Assembly (NCBI GenBank): GCA_963838735.1
Contig: CAWISG010000010.1
Span: 73,491-137,490, forward strand
Reading direction: 5' to 3'
Length of the DNA stretch: 64,000 nucleotides
Source: Parerythrobacter_A sp963838735
GTDB taxonomy: Bacteria > Pseudomonadota > Alphaproteobacteria > Sphingomonadales > Sphingomonadaceae
Below the pieces are notes generated by a model. The model was not told the DNA's origin and searched no databases. It was given only the letters and a program-made list of their open reading frames with translations. This document shows positions 9,801 to 18,254 of the stretch, in pieces (the first letter of the stretch is position 1; each line of letters begins with the position of its first letter). The translations under genes and the position numbers were made by a program.

Positions 9801-11616
9801 CGACCACCGCCATATATTCATCGACCCCGCACCCGATGCGGCGAAGAGCTGGGACGAGCGCAAGCGGTTGTTCGATCTGCCGCGTTCCAGTTGGGAGGAC
9901 TATAGCGCCAAGCTGATATCCAGGGGCGGCGGCGTGTTTGCGCGCAGCCTGAAGACTATTCCCGTTTCGGCGGAAATGCGGGAATTGCTGGATATCGAAA
10001 ACGAGACGCTCGATCCCGACGGCTTGATTTCCGCCATCCTGGCCGCGCCGGTGGACCTTATCTGGTTCGGCGGCATTGGCACCTATATCAAGGCCGCGTC
10101 GGAGAACAACGTCGCGGTCGGCGACCCGGCCAACGATGCCTTGCGGATAAACGGCGAGGATGTACGCGCGCAGGTGATCGGCGAAGGCGCAAACCTGGGC
10201 GTCACCCAGGCGGGGCGGATCGAATTCGCGCTGACCGGCGCAACAGGCGGCGGGCGCATCAACACCGACTTCATCGACAATTCCGCAGGCGTCGATTGCT
10301 CGGATAACGAGGTGAACATCAAGATCGCGCTGGCCGCCGCGCGCCGTGCGGGCAAGCTGTCCGAAAAACGCCGCAATGCGCTGCTGGCCGAGATGACCGA
10401 CGAGGTGGCCGCGCTGGTGCTGGAAGACAACCGGCTGCAGGCGCTGGCTCTGTCCATTGCGGAGATCGACGGCGCGCAGGCGACCGCGTCGCAAGTGCGG
10501 CTGGTGGAGGCGCTGGAGGATCGCGATGCGCTGGACCGTCAGACCGAGGGTCTGGCGACCGGCGATGTCCTGTCGCGCCGCGCCGCCGACGGATCGGGCC
10601 TGACGCGGCCCGAACTGGCCGTGCTGCTGTCGAGCACCAAGCTGGTGTTGCAGGACGCCATCGAGAACACTGCCCTGCCCGACGATGCCAGTCTGGAGCC
10701 CACGCTGTTCGGCTATTTCCCGACGCCGATGCGCGACAGTTTCCGCAAACAGATCGCCACCCACCAGCTGCGGCGGGAGATCGTGGCGACCAAGCTGGCG
10801 AACCGCGTCGTCAACCGGCTGGGTATTGTTCACCCGTTCGAGCTGGCGGAGGAAGAGGGCGTCGGCCTTGCCGATGTCAGCGCGGCTTTCGTCGCCGCCG
10901 AAGCGCTGTTCGAGCTGCCCGCACTATGGGCGGCACTGGAAACGGCCGACATGCCCGAGCGTCCGCGCCTGCTGCTGTTCGACCACGTTGCCGCCGCGAT
11001 GCGCAGCCAGATGGCCGACCTGCTGCGCGCGGGTAGCAGTGTGGAGCCGCCCTCCGCCGTTGTGGCGCGGCTTGGCGCTGGCGTTGCCGCTCTGCTCGAA
11101 GGCAGCGACATGCTGCTGGCCGACGAAACGCAGGCGCAGTCCGGGCGGTTGCTCGCCAGCCTGGTGGAAGCGGGTGCGCCCGAAGAACTCGCGGCGCGCG
11201 TGGTGCACCTTTACAATGTCGATGGCGCTGTCGGCCTTGCCGCGTTGGCGGGCGATGCGGAAATCGACGCGAAGCTGCTGACCGCCGCCTTTACCGACCT
11301 TGGCGCGCGGCTGGGGTTGGACTGGGCACAGGGTACTGCGGCGATGATGTCGCCGTCCGATGTCTGGGAGCGGATGCTGGTGTCAGGGCTCGCCCGCGAT
11401 TTCCAGCAGATGCGGCTGGAGTTCCTGCGCCGCCTGTCGCGCAGAAAGAACGGCAAAAGCGACCCCGAGGCCGCTGTTGCCGACTGGGCGGAACAGCACA
11501 CCGCCGCCGTGCGCCAGTTCCGCAACATGGTCGGCCGCGCGCAATCGCACAGCCCTGTCGCCCCCGCCATGCTGGCCCAGATCGCCAGTCAGGCTCGCAA
11601 CCTGCTGGCTCGCTGA
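6892..11616 (+). CDS. gdhB: NAD-specific glutamate dehydrogenase, large (about 180 kDa) type
   Basis: Oxidatively deaminates glutamate to 2-oxoglutarate with NAD+, a catabolic enzyme joining amino-acid breakdown to the TCA cycle. At 1574 residues it matches the large bacterial NAD-GDH class found in Caulobacter, Pseudomonas and relatives. A long N-terminal regulatory half with ACT-like segments (for example NDDMPFLVDSIAG) precedes the catalytic core. The core carries GGLRWSDRRDDFRTEVLG and PTGAKGGF (about residues 775-812), followed by the Rossmann half (VVGCGDMSGDVFGNGM). The ATG at 6892, behind a GGGAGAG ribosome-binding-like tract, is preferred over the upstream in-frame ATG. The frame is intact throughout. 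Long open frames on the opposite strand here are composition shadows. Confidence 0.95.
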   Translation: MAATQTPEAPHKLAENTALVAAAADAMAASLLPGDTPFERDAITEAARFVLDTAAQREPARSALSIGSASADYRYTRIAVVNDDMPFLVDSIAGTLTAQGLTIDRLVHPVIPVKRDADGALIDLPDTADTRESMIYIETARVDAQRRRALEAALRETLGDVRAAVADWPKLRAAMQADAQALHDAEGAALLEWLAGGMMTLLGHVTRYRNGTQSDMFGVCRKSAGGILAEASFEAAFAWFDDPAKRFSREPLIVKANLISNVHRRVPHDLLLVPVMASDADDAEVAAISVHAGVWTSAALAAPPQDVPRLRTTLDALFDRLGFDAGGHAGKALVHALTTLPHDLVTGFSEQDIARVATTMMSLIDRPRPRLSLVEAPLQRHLFAFVWLPRDMLSTQVRQNVQAMLEEDTGASLLDWSLSVEGGDLATLRFVLDLRQGARDFAENAIEHRLQTMLRGWGAEVEHELTNLMEAKRAATVASRFADAFPTAYRAHYGAAEAARDIERMRTLVAGEAGSSRRDARLLQQDGEEGEQRLRLKIYEHEGALPLSDAVPALENFGFGVMEELPTMLENGHLGTIHDFALSLPAGMTAAEVLDRAAPVERAIAAVLNQEAENDAFNRLVPGTGLRAREADWLRAFYRYLRQTGMGFTIYTVVDALAQAPSVTRALIDLFEALHDPAFDGDREVAATDAREAIREGLAGVAAINDDRLLRLYLAVIEAVLRTNAFAPAANEALAFKIDSAQVPNLPRPVPWREIFVYSRQVEGIHLRAGPVARGGLRWSDRRDDFRTEVLGLMKAQRVKNAVIVPTGAKGGFYPKQLPDPTIDREAWAAEGQASYEVFIRTLLSVTDNIVDDAVVHPDDVVRRDADDPYFVVAADKGTARFSDIANAIAEDRGFWLDDAFASGGSNGYDHKAMGITAKGAWVSVQRHFLERGVDVQSEAIDVVGCGDMSGDVFGNGMLLSKTIRLRAAFDHRHIFIDPAPDAAKSWDERKRLFDLPRSSWEDYSAKLISRGGGVFARSLKTIPVSAEMRELLDIENETLDPDGLISAILAAPVDLIWFGGIGTYIKAASENNVAVGDPANDALRINGEDVRAQVIGEGANLGVTQAGRIEFALTGATGGGRINTDFIDNSAGVDCSDNEVNIKIALAAARRAGKLSEKRRNALLAEMTDEVAALVLEDNRLQALALSIAEIDGAQATASQVRLVEALEDRDALDRQTEGLATGDVLSRRAADGSGLTRPELAVLLSSTKLVLQDAIENTALPDDASLEPTLFGYFPTPMRDSFRKQIATHQLRREIVATKLANRVVNRLGIVHPFELAEEEGVGLADVSAAFVAAEALFELPALWAALETADMPERPRLLLFDHVAAAMRSQMADLLRAGSSVEPPSAVVARLGAGVAALLEGSDMLLADETQAQSGRLLASLVEAGAPEELAARVVHLYNVDGAVGLAALAGDAEIDAKLLTAAFTDLGARLGLDWAQGTAAMMSPSDVWERMLVSGLARDFQQMRLEFLRRLSRRKNGKSDPEAAVADWAEQHTAAVRQFRNMVGRAQSHSPVAPAMLAQIASQARNLLAR

Positions 11617-11620
11617 ACCG

Positions 11621-12856
11621 ATGGAACATGTCGATACGCTGATCGTCGGATCCGGCCATGCGGGTGCGCAGGCGGCGATTGCGTTAAGGCAGAACAATTA
11701 CGCCGGGTCGATCGCCATAATGGGCCGCGAGCCGGAACTGCCTTATGAACGCCCGCCTTTGTCCAAGGACTACCTCGCGCGCGCCAAGCCGTTCGAGCGG
11801 CTGGCGATCCGTCCGGCGCAGTTCTGGCAGGACAAGGCGATCACGCTGCGCCCCCGTACCAATGTTGCCGCCGTCGATGCCGATGCGCACACCGTACAGC
11901 TCGGCGATGGCAGCACGGTCGGCTACGGCAAGCTGGTCTGGGCAGCAGGTGGCGATGCGCGGCGGCTGGATTGCGCAGGCGCGGACCTGCCGGGCATCCA
12001 CACCGTCCGCACCCGCGCCGATGTCGATGCGATGCAGGGCGAGCTGGATGGGCGCGCCAAACGAGTGGTGGTGGTAGGCGGCGGCTATATCGGACTGGAA
12101 GCCGCCGCCGTCCTGCGTATGCTGGGCCACGAGGTTACCGTACTGGAAGCGCAGCCCCGCCTGCTGTCGCGCGTTGCCGGACCGGCGTTGTCCGACTTCT
12201 ACGCCGCCGAACACCGCAGCCAGGGCGTCACCGTCCGGCTCGAATGCCTGGTCGAAGGCATCACCGGCACCGAACACGTCACCGGCGTAACGCTGGCGAA
12301 TAGCGAGACATTGCCTGCCGATCTGGTGGTGGTCGGCATCGGCATCGTGCCGTCGGTCGGGCCGCTGATCGTGGCGGGCGCGGCGGGCGGCAACGGTGTG
12401 GATGTCGATGATTTCTGCCGCACCAACCTGCCCGATGTCTATGCCGTCGGCGATTGCGCGGCGCATGCCAATGTGTGGGCGGACGGCGCGGTGATCCGCG
12501 TGGAATCGGTGCAGAACGCCGCCGACATGGCCACCACCGCCGCGCGCGCGATCTGCGGCGACGAACAGCCCTACATCGCCTTCCCCTGGTTCTGGTCCAA
12601 CCAGTACGATTTGCGCCTGCAAACCGCCGGGTTATCGCTGGACCATGACGAAGCGATCCTCCGCGGTGATCCGGCGGTGCGAAAGTTCTCCGTCGTCTAT
12701 CTGAAAGCGGGGCGCGTGGTGGCGCTGGACTGCGTCAACGCGACGAAGGACTACGTGCAGGGGCGCAAACTGGTGGAGCATGTCCGCGAAACCGGTGCCA
12801 CGTTCGACCGCGCTGCGCTGGCCGATACCGAAGTGCCGCTCAAGACGCTGCTGTAA
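11621..12856 (+). CDS. FAD-dependent pyridine nucleotide-disulphide oxidoreductase, ferredoxin-reductase type
   Basis: A 411-residue flavoprotein of the rhodocoxin/putidaredoxin reductase kind. It would move electrons from NAD(P)H to a [2Fe-2S] ferredoxin. It shows the N-terminal FAD fingerprint (VGSGHAGAQAA), ERPPLSK, the central NAD fingerprint (VVVGGGYIGLEAA, about residues 147-160), the YAVGDCA motif and a reductase C-terminal domain beginning near PYIAFPWFWSNQYD. Such reductases serve class I P450s, and a CYP153-like P450 lies 3.5 kb downstream, though no ferredoxin gene is found between them. It starts 4 bases after the glutamate dehydrogenase stop. Its last 17 bases overlap queG tail to tail. 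Confidence 0.87.
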   Translation: MEHVDTLIVGSGHAGAQAAIALRQNNYAGSIAIMGREPELPYERPPLSKDYLARAKPFERLAIRPAQFWQDKAITLRPRTNVAAVDADAHTVQLGDGSTVGYGKLVWAAGGDARRLDCAGADLPGIHTVRTRADVDAMQGELDGRAKRVVVVGGGYIGLEAAAVLRMLGHEVTVLEAQPRLLSRVAGPALSDFYAAEHRSQGVTVRLECLVEGITGTEHVTGVTLANSETLPADLVVVGIGIVPSVGPLIVAGAAGGNGVDVDDFCRTNLPDVYAVGDCAAHANVWADGAVIRVESVQNAADMATTAARAICGDEQPYIAFPWFWSNQYDLRLQTAGLSLDHDEAILRGDPAVRKFSVVYLKAGRVVALDCVNATKDYVQGRKLVEHVRETGATFDRAALADTEVPLKTLL

Positions 12857-13925
12857 GTTCACCTGCCGCCCAACGCGCCGCCTCCGCCACCACCGGATCG
12901 GGGTCGCACTGCAATCGTTCGACCTGTCCCAGCAACGCAGCGTTCCCGCTGTTCCCCGCCGCGATCAGGCAATTGCGCACGAAGCGATCGCGCCCGATAC
13001 GCTTGATCGGCGAACCGGCAAACGTCGCGCGAAATGCCGCATCGTCCAGCGCCAGCAATTCGCGCAGAAGCGGCCCGTCCAGCCCCTCTCGCGGCGCCAG
13101 CGCCTTGTGCCGCGCCGCTGTACTCGCAAAGCTGTTCCAAGGACACACTGCAAGGCAATCGTCGCAGCCATAGATACGGTTGCCCATCGCGCGGCGAAAC
13201 TCGTGCGGGATGGGGCCGCGATGTTCGATGGTGAGGTAGGAGATACAGCGCCGCGCATCGAGCTGGTAGGGGCGTGGAAACGCATCGGTCGGGCAGGCGG
13301 TCTGGCAGGCGGTGCAGCTGCCGCAACGGTCGGCATGCGGCGCGTCCGGTTCCAGCTCCAGCGTGGTGTAGATCGCGGCGAGAAACAGCCAGCTGCCATG
13401 TTCGCGGCTGACAAGGTTAGTATGTTTACCCTGCCAGCCAATGCCCGCCGCCTGCCCCAGCGGCTTTTCCATGACCGGCGCGGTATCGACGAAGACCTTG
13501 AGCTGCATATCGGGGTCGCCTGCTTCCGCCACCAGCCACCGCGCCAGCGCCTTCGCCGCCTTCTTCAGCACATCGTGATAATCGCGCCCCTGTGCATAGA
13601 CCGACACGCGCGCCCGTTCTGCATCGTCAGCGAGGGCTAGCGGGTCGCTGTCGGGCGCATAGCTCATGCCCAGCGAAATCGCGCTGTTCGCTTCGGGCCA
13701 CATCGCCTGCGGGCCAACGCGGACATCGGCGCGTTCCTCCATCCAGCCCATCGTGCCGTGATGCCCTGCCGCCAGCCAGGCGCGAAGCCGCGCCGCCGTT
13801 TGCGCATCGGTGGTGGCGGGCGCGACGCCCACGCTGGCAAAGCCCAGCCGCCGCGCCTCGGCAACCATGCGCGCCTTCAGCGTATCCTCTTGCCGTTCGC
13901 CGTTGGTTGCCGCGCCGTTAACCAC
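12840..13925 (-). CDS. queG: Epoxyqueuosine reductase
   Basis: Catalyses the last step of queuosine synthesis, reducing epoxyqueuosine to queuosine in the wobble base of tRNAs, using a cobalamin cofactor and two [4Fe-4S] clusters. The protein is 361 residues. The two cluster motifs are CGSCTACQTACPTDAF and CDDCLAVCPWN, and the substrate/cobalamin region includes VFVDTAPVMEK and GWQGKHTNLV. The C-terminal HEAT-like repeat (NAALLGQVERLQCDPDPVVAEAA) is normal for the family. The start at 13925 gives about 20 extra N-terminal residues; the ATG at MVAEARR is an alternative. It is divergent from the ABC transporter. Confidence 0.92.
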   Translation of the reverse strand: MVNGAATNGERQEDTLKARMVAEARRLGFASVGVAPATTDAQTAARLRAWLAAGHHGTMGWMEERADVRVGPQAMWPEANSAISLGMSYAPDSDPLALADDAERARVSVYAQGRDYHDVLKKAAKALARWLVAEAGDPDMQLKVFVDTAPVMEKPLGQAAGIGWQGKHTNLVSREHGSWLFLAAIYTTLELEPDAPHADRCGSCTACQTACPTDAFPRPYQLDARRCISYLTIEHRGPIPHEFRRAMGNRIYGCDDCLAVCPWNSFASTAARHKALAPREGLDGPLLRELLALDDAAFRATFAGSPIKRIGRDRFVRNCLIAAGNSGNAALLGQVERLQCDPDPVVAEAARWAAGELTAAS

Positions 13926-13971
13926 GTTGAGGGTTGCTCCCGTTCATTCGCCACCGCTAGGGCGCGTCACC

Positions 13972-15018
13972 ATGGATATGGCGCTAAGCGGTTCCGCCCC
14001 GGCGGGCAATGATAGGGCGGAACCGCTCGACACGACGATTGAGGCGAACAAGGACGGCCGCCCGCTGGCGATAGAGGCGCGCGGGCTGGTCAAGCGATTC
14101 AATGGCACGCTGGCTGTGGACGGTGTCGATATCAGCGTGCCCGAAGGCGCGATCTACGGCGTGCTCGGCCCCAATGGCGCGGGCAAGACCACAACGCTGC
14201 GCATGCTGCTGGGCATTATCGACCCGGACGAGGGCGAACGCCGCGTGTTCGGCCATGACGATCCACACGCCATCGCCAAGCTGATCGGATATCTGCCCGA
14301 AGAACGCGGCCTGTATCCATCGATGAAAGGCGTCGAAGCCATTGCCTTCATGGGCGCACTGCGCGGCCTGTCGCTGGACGAGGGGCGCAGACGCGGCGCG
14401 GAATTGCTGGCCGGTCATGGCATGGAATTCGCTATCGAGCGGCAGATCCGGCAAATGTCGAAAGGGCAGGCACAAACCGTGCAATTGCTTGGTACGCTGG
14501 TTCACCGGCCCAGGCTGGTGGTGCTGGACGAACCGTTTTCCGGCCTGGATGCCATCAATCAGGGCAAGCTTGAACGCATGATCCGCGACCTTGCCGATAA
14601 CGGCACCACGGTCATCTTCTCCACCCATGTTATCCATCACGCCGAACGCCTGTGCGAAGGTGTGGCCATCATTGCGGGCGGCAAAGTGCCCTATGCCGGG
14701 TCGGTCGAGGCGGCACGCGACCGCATCCCGGCGCAGGTCCGGCTGGAAACGCGGACGCGCGACGGCGGGTGGCGCGCCGCGCTGCCCGACGACGCCCGGC
14801 AGGAGGGCGACTTCTTCCATTTCCCGCTGCCCGACAGCGGCATCGAGACGCTGTTGAAGGCGTTGATCGATGGCGAAGCGGGCATCCTGTCGCTCAGTAT
14901 CGAGCGCGCCGGGCTGCACGATGCCTTCGTACATATCGCGGGCGAAGCGGCGGCGCGCGCGCTGGCCGAAGACAGCACTGCCAATGCCGAGCTGTCAGCA
15001 AAGGGGCGCGGGCGATGA
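13972..15018 (+). CDS. ABC transporter ATP-binding protein, NatA type
   Basis: The ATPase subunit of an ABC-2 type exporter, 348 residues. Walker A is GPNGAGKTT (about residue 65), the signature is the relaxed MSKGQAQ typical of NatA-like ATPases, Walker B is LVVLDEP, and the switch His is in IFSTHV. The C-terminal 100 residues form the extra domain found in sodium- or drug-exporting NatA-like proteins. The ATG at 13972 is chosen because an N-terminal extension upstream would overlap the queG promoter side. The stop overlaps the start of the permease gene (ATGA), so the two are translated together. Substrate unknown. Confidence 0.88.
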   Translation: MDMALSGSAPAGNDRAEPLDTTIEANKDGRPLAIEARGLVKRFNGTLAVDGVDISVPEGAIYGVLGPNGAGKTTTLRMLLGIIDPDEGERRVFGHDDPHAIAKLIGYLPEERGLYPSMKGVEAIAFMGALRGLSLDEGRRRGAELLAGHGMEFAIERQIRQMSKGQAQTVQLLGTLVHRPRLVVLDEPFSGLDAINQGKLERMIRDLADNGTTVIFSTHVIHHAERLCEGVAIIAGGKVPYAGSVEAARDRIPAQVRLETRTRDGGWRAALPDDARQEGDFFHFPLPDSGIETLLKALIDGEAGILSLSIERAGLHDAFVHIAGEAAARALAEDSTANAELSAKGRGR

Positions 15019-16247
15019 CGACATCTTCGTATCGGGGCGAAACTTCCCGCCTTACCACGCTCCAGGCCGCCTATGTCGTGGCGCGCCGCGATTTTCTCGC
15101 CATCCTGTTCAGCCGCGCCTTCCTGTTCTTCCTGCTCGGCCCGCTGTTCCCCGTGATCGTCGGCGCGATGGCGGGCGGCATTGGCAGCCGGGTTCAGGCA
15201 GAAGCGACCACCATCGAAATCGGCGTGATGATGGCCGCTGCCGATACCGAGCGGATGCTGACTGCGACGCGGGCGCTGGAAGGCGAGATGGGCGGCTTTG
15301 TGCCACCGCTGGTCGCGGTCGAGAACCCCGGCGGCGGGGCGGAGGCCCTGTTGCGTGAGGGTGGCGGAAACCTTGCCGCCATCGTCAGTGGCACACCCGC
15401 CGCGCCGGTGCTGAACGGCCCCGAAGGACAGGTCGCGCGCTGGTCCGGCCCGGTCGGACTGATTGCCGCGACGGCGCAGGGTACCTCGCCTGCCGCCTTC
15501 CCCAAGGTCGAAAGCCGCACGGTCGATGCCAGCGGTGCCGATGTGAAGCGCGACCGCGTGCGGACCGCGCAGGGCGGGCAAATGCTCCTGTTCCTGCTGA
15601 CCATGCTGCTGGGCGGCATGGTGCTCAGCAACCTCGTCGAGGAAAAGGGCAACAAGATCATCGAAGTGCTGGCCGCCGCCATCCCGATGGACGCGGTATT
15701 CCTGGGCAAGTTGTTCGCCATGCTCGGCGTCAGTTTTGTCGGCATTGCGGTATGGGGCGGCGCGGGCGCACTGCTGGTTTACGGCACCGGGCTGGACATG
15801 GGTAATTTCGCCGCGCCCGCCGTGGGCTGGCCGCTGTTTTTCCTGCTCGGTATTTTATATTTCGCAATGGGTTATCTCATTCTCGGCTCGCTGTTCCTTG
15901 CCATCGGCTCGATGGCGGCGACGGTGCGCGAGGTGCAGACGCTGTCCATGCCGGTTACCATGCTGCAATTGCTGGTGTTCTTTTTCGCCAGTTTCGCGAT
16001 GGCCAGCCCCGGTTCGCCGATGGAACTGGCCGCGACGGTGTTTCCGTTCAGCAGCCCCTTCGCCATGCTGGCGCGCGCGGCGCAGGTCGACACGCTGTGG
16101 CCGCATTTGTTTGCCCTTGCGTGGCAGGGATTGTGTGTGGCGGTTTTCGTGAAGCTGGGCGCGGGGCTGTTCCGCCGTAAGGTCATGCAGTCCGGTCCGA
16201 AGGGGGCAAAGCGGCGCAAGTGGTTCCGGCGGCAAAAGACGATATGA
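15015..16247 (+). CDS. ABC-2 type transporter permease, NatB type
   Basis: Membrane partner of the preceding ATPase, 410 residues. One membrane segment near the N-terminus (FLFFLLGPLFPVIVGAMAG) is followed by a periplasmic domain of about 150 residues. Five or so further segments follow from residue 190 on (for example MLLFLLTMLLGGMVLSNLVEEKGNKIIEVL). The motif EEKGNKIIEVL marks the NatB/ABC-2 family, and the Arg/Lys-rich tail should be cytoplasmic. Family members export sodium, antibiotics or lipids. The stop at 16247 is followed by an inverted repeat and the P450. Confidence 0.88.
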   Translation: MTTSSYRGETSRLTTLQAAYVVARRDFLAILFSRAFLFFLLGPLFPVIVGAMAGGIGSRVQAEATTIEIGVMMAAADTERMLTATRALEGEMGGFVPPLVAVENPGGGAEALLREGGGNLAAIVSGTPAAPVLNGPEGQVARWSGPVGLIAATAQGTSPAAFPKVESRTVDASGADVKRDRVRTAQGGQMLLFLLTMLLGGMVLSNLVEEKGNKIIEVLAAAIPMDAVFLGKLFAMLGVSFVGIAVWGGAGALLVYGTGLDMGNFAAPAVGWPLFFLLGILYFAMGYLILGSLFLAIGSMAATVREVQTLSMPVTMLQLLVFFFASFAMASPGSPMELAATVFPFSSPFAMLARAAQVDTLWPHLFALAWQGLCVAVFVKLGAGLFRRKVMQSGPKGAKRRKWFRRQKTI

Positions 16248-16252
16248 CGATA

Positions 16253-16281
16253 GGTTGCGTATCGCAACCGGGCTATTGACA
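16253..16281 (+). promoter_or_regulatory. Inverted repeat and -35-like box upstream of the P450
   Basis: GGTTGCG and CGCAACC (16253-16269) form a perfect 7-base inverted repeat with a TAT spacer. It lies directly before a TTGACA box at 16276-16281. It is placed like an operator of the P450 gene, whose start lies about 70 bases on. It has no T-run, so a terminator for the ABC genes is less likely. No convincing -10 box is seen. Confidence 0.4.
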
Positions 16282-16352
16282 TTGCAGTAAGTAACGGCAC
16301 GATGCTTTCCAGCGACCGCCCTGACGCGAGGCGGCACTACGGAGAGATCGAC

Positions 16353-17693
16353 ATGGCTACCGCCCCAGAAGCGCCTGTAATGCCCAAGCCGCAATTCCGC
16401 ACCTCGCCCAAGGCAGGCGATGCGCTGAAAGCCTGGTTCGATGCCAATCCGGATAAGCGGCTGGAACACAGCGACCCCTTCGATGTCAGCCGCAGCGACA
16501 TCTATGCCGAGGACCGGTGGCAGCCGATCTTCGCCGAAATGCGCGCCAAGGGGCCGCTGCACCATGTGCAGGACAGCCCGTTCGGCCCGCACTGGAACGT
16601 GGTTGGTCACAAGGCGATCCAGCACGTCGAATCGCTGCCGGAGATCTTTTCATCGAGCTGGGAACATGGCGGCATCACCATTGCCGACACCACCGAGGAA
16701 GAGATGGAAAAAGGCGAGGAAGCGTTTCGCCTGCCGATGTTCATCGCCGAAGACCGTCCCAAGCACACCGGGCAGCGCCGCACCGTCGCACCCGCCTTCG
16801 CGCCGAAGGAAATGAAGCGGCTGGAGGCGGAAATCCGCGCGCGCACGGCGGAGCTGCTCGATTCGCTGCCGCATGGCGAAGTGTTCGACTGGGTCGACAA
16901 AGTGTCGATCGAACTGACCACCGGGATGCTGGCGATCCTGTTCGATTTTCCGTGGGAAGACCGCCACATGCTGACCTTCTGGTCGGACTGGGCGGGCGAT
17001 ACCGAGCTGGTGCTGGCGCGCGATCTCGACATGCAGCGGCGCGAGATCCTGCACGAGATGGCGGCCTATTTCCAGATGCTGTGGGCGAAGAAGGCGCAGG
17101 AGGAACCCGGGCCGGACCTCATTTCCATGATGATTCACTCGGATGCGATGAACCAGATGGAACCGCTTGAATTCATGGGCAATCTGGTGCTGCTGATCGT
17201 GGGCGGCAACGACACCACGCGCAACACCATGAGCGGCATCATCCACGCGCTCGACCGCTTCCCGGACCAGCGCGAACTGTTCGAGACGCAGCCCGAGCTC
17301 ATCCCCAATGCAGTGCAGGAGATGATCCGGTTCCAGACCCCGCTCGCCCACATGCGCCGCACGGCGACCGAGGACACCGAACTGTTCGGCGAACGGATCG
17401 AGAAAGGCGCGAAAATGGTATTATGGTACCTCTCCGCCAACCGCGACACGGATGTATTTAGCGAACCGGACCGCCTCGACATCGCCCGCGACAACGCCCG
17501 CCGCCATCTTGCCTTCGGGTACGGTATCCACCGCTGCGTCGGCGCGCGGCTGGCCGAATTGCAGCTGCGTATCCTGCTGGAGGAAATGCACGCGCGCCGC
17601 ATGCGCGTGCAGGTCACCGGCGATGTCGAAAGGGTGCGCGCCAACTTCGTGCACGGGTTTCGCAAGATGAATGTGAAAGTCAGCACCTTCTGA
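16353..17693 (+). CDS. Cytochrome P450, CYP153-like
   Basis: A 446-residue soluble class I P450. CYP153 enzymes hydroxylate the terminal carbon of medium-chain alkanes, fatty acids or terpenes in the cytoplasm. Visible motifs are the I-helix GGNDTTRN (about residue 283), ExxR as EMIR in AVQEMIRF, and the haem-binding loop FGYGIHRCVGARLAE with the Cys ligand near residue 394. The GGNDTTRN and GIHRCVGARLAELQLRILLEE stretches are characteristic of the CYP153 group. A GGAGAG sequence precedes the ATG at 16353. No ferredoxin or alkane-uptake gene is adjacent; the reductase at 11621 could serve it. The inverted repeat upstream may be its operator. Confidence 0.88.
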   Translation: MATAPEAPVMPKPQFRTSPKAGDALKAWFDANPDKRLEHSDPFDVSRSDIYAEDRWQPIFAEMRAKGPLHHVQDSPFGPHWNVVGHKAIQHVESLPEIFSSSWEHGGITIADTTEEEMEKGEEAFRLPMFIAEDRPKHTGQRRTVAPAFAPKEMKRLEAEIRARTAELLDSLPHGEVFDWVDKVSIELTTGMLAILFDFPWEDRHMLTFWSDWAGDTELVLARDLDMQRREILHEMAAYFQMLWAKKAQEEPGPDLISMMIHSDAMNQMEPLEFMGNLVLLIVGGNDTTRNTMSGIIHALDRFPDQRELFETQPELIPNAVQEMIRFQTPLAHMRRTATEDTELFGERIEKGAKMVLWYLSANRDTDVFSEPDRLDIARDNARRHLAFGYGIHRCVGARLAELQLRILLEEMHARRMRVQVTGDVERVRANFVHGFRKMNVKVSTF

Positions 17694-17752
17694 AGCGCAA
17701 TCCGGGGCGGCGGTTCAGCGCGGGCTCAGCCACGCTGCCCTATCGACAGGCA

Positions 17753-18248
17753 ATGCTTACCGAACACACGCCGCGCCGCCGTTTCCTGACCATTCTCGCG
17801 GCTGGTGCCGCTCTTCCGATGTTTGCGGCTTGCGGCAGCAGTCCGGCACAGGCGCGCAACTGGCCCAAGGCCCGCAGCGATGCGGAATGGAAGAAACGGC
17901 TGACCGCCAGCGAATACCGCATCCTGCGCAAGGCCGGAACCGAACGGCCCTACAGCTCGCCGCTCGACAAGGAGAAGCGCAAGGGCACCTTCGTCTGTGC
18001 CGGTTGCGGCAACCGCCTGTTTGCTTCCAGCACCAAGTTCGACAGCGGCACCGGCTGGCCCAGCTTCTGGAAACCGCTGTCCGGGCGCGATTGCGCCGGA
18101 CACCGATTACAAGATCGGCGTGCCCCGCACCGAGGTGTTATGCGCCGATTGCGGCGGCCATCTCGGCCATGTCTTCAATGACGGTCCCAAGCCTACCGGC
18201 AAGCGGTATTGCATGAACGGCGCGGCGATGGATTTCCGCCCGGCCTGA
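17753..18248 (+). CDS. msrB: Exported peptide-methionine (R)-S-oxide reductase (frameshift near 18086)
   Basis: Reduces methionine-R-sulfoxide in proteins. The N-terminus has an RRRF twin-arginine-like start and a lipobox-like MFAACGSS, so the enzyme is probably a Tat-routed envelope lipoprotein, not cytoplasmic. Zinc Cys pairs are CAGC and CADC, the fold motif GTGWPSFW is present, and the catalytic Cys is in RYCMNG. The frame changes at the stretch ccgggcgcga: removing one C near 18086 restores SGAIAPDTDYKIG. All catalytic residues survive, so a sequence error is likely. Total length with the correction is about 164 residues. Confidence 0.87.
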
Positions 18249-18254
18249 CGCTCT

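Noticed and set aside
8125..10833. 902-codon open frame on the minus strand opposite glutamate dehydrogenase
   Set aside because: It is a shadow of GC-rich codons in the real gene. Its translation is His/Arg/Gly-rich with no domain, and the plus-strand gene is fully family-like.
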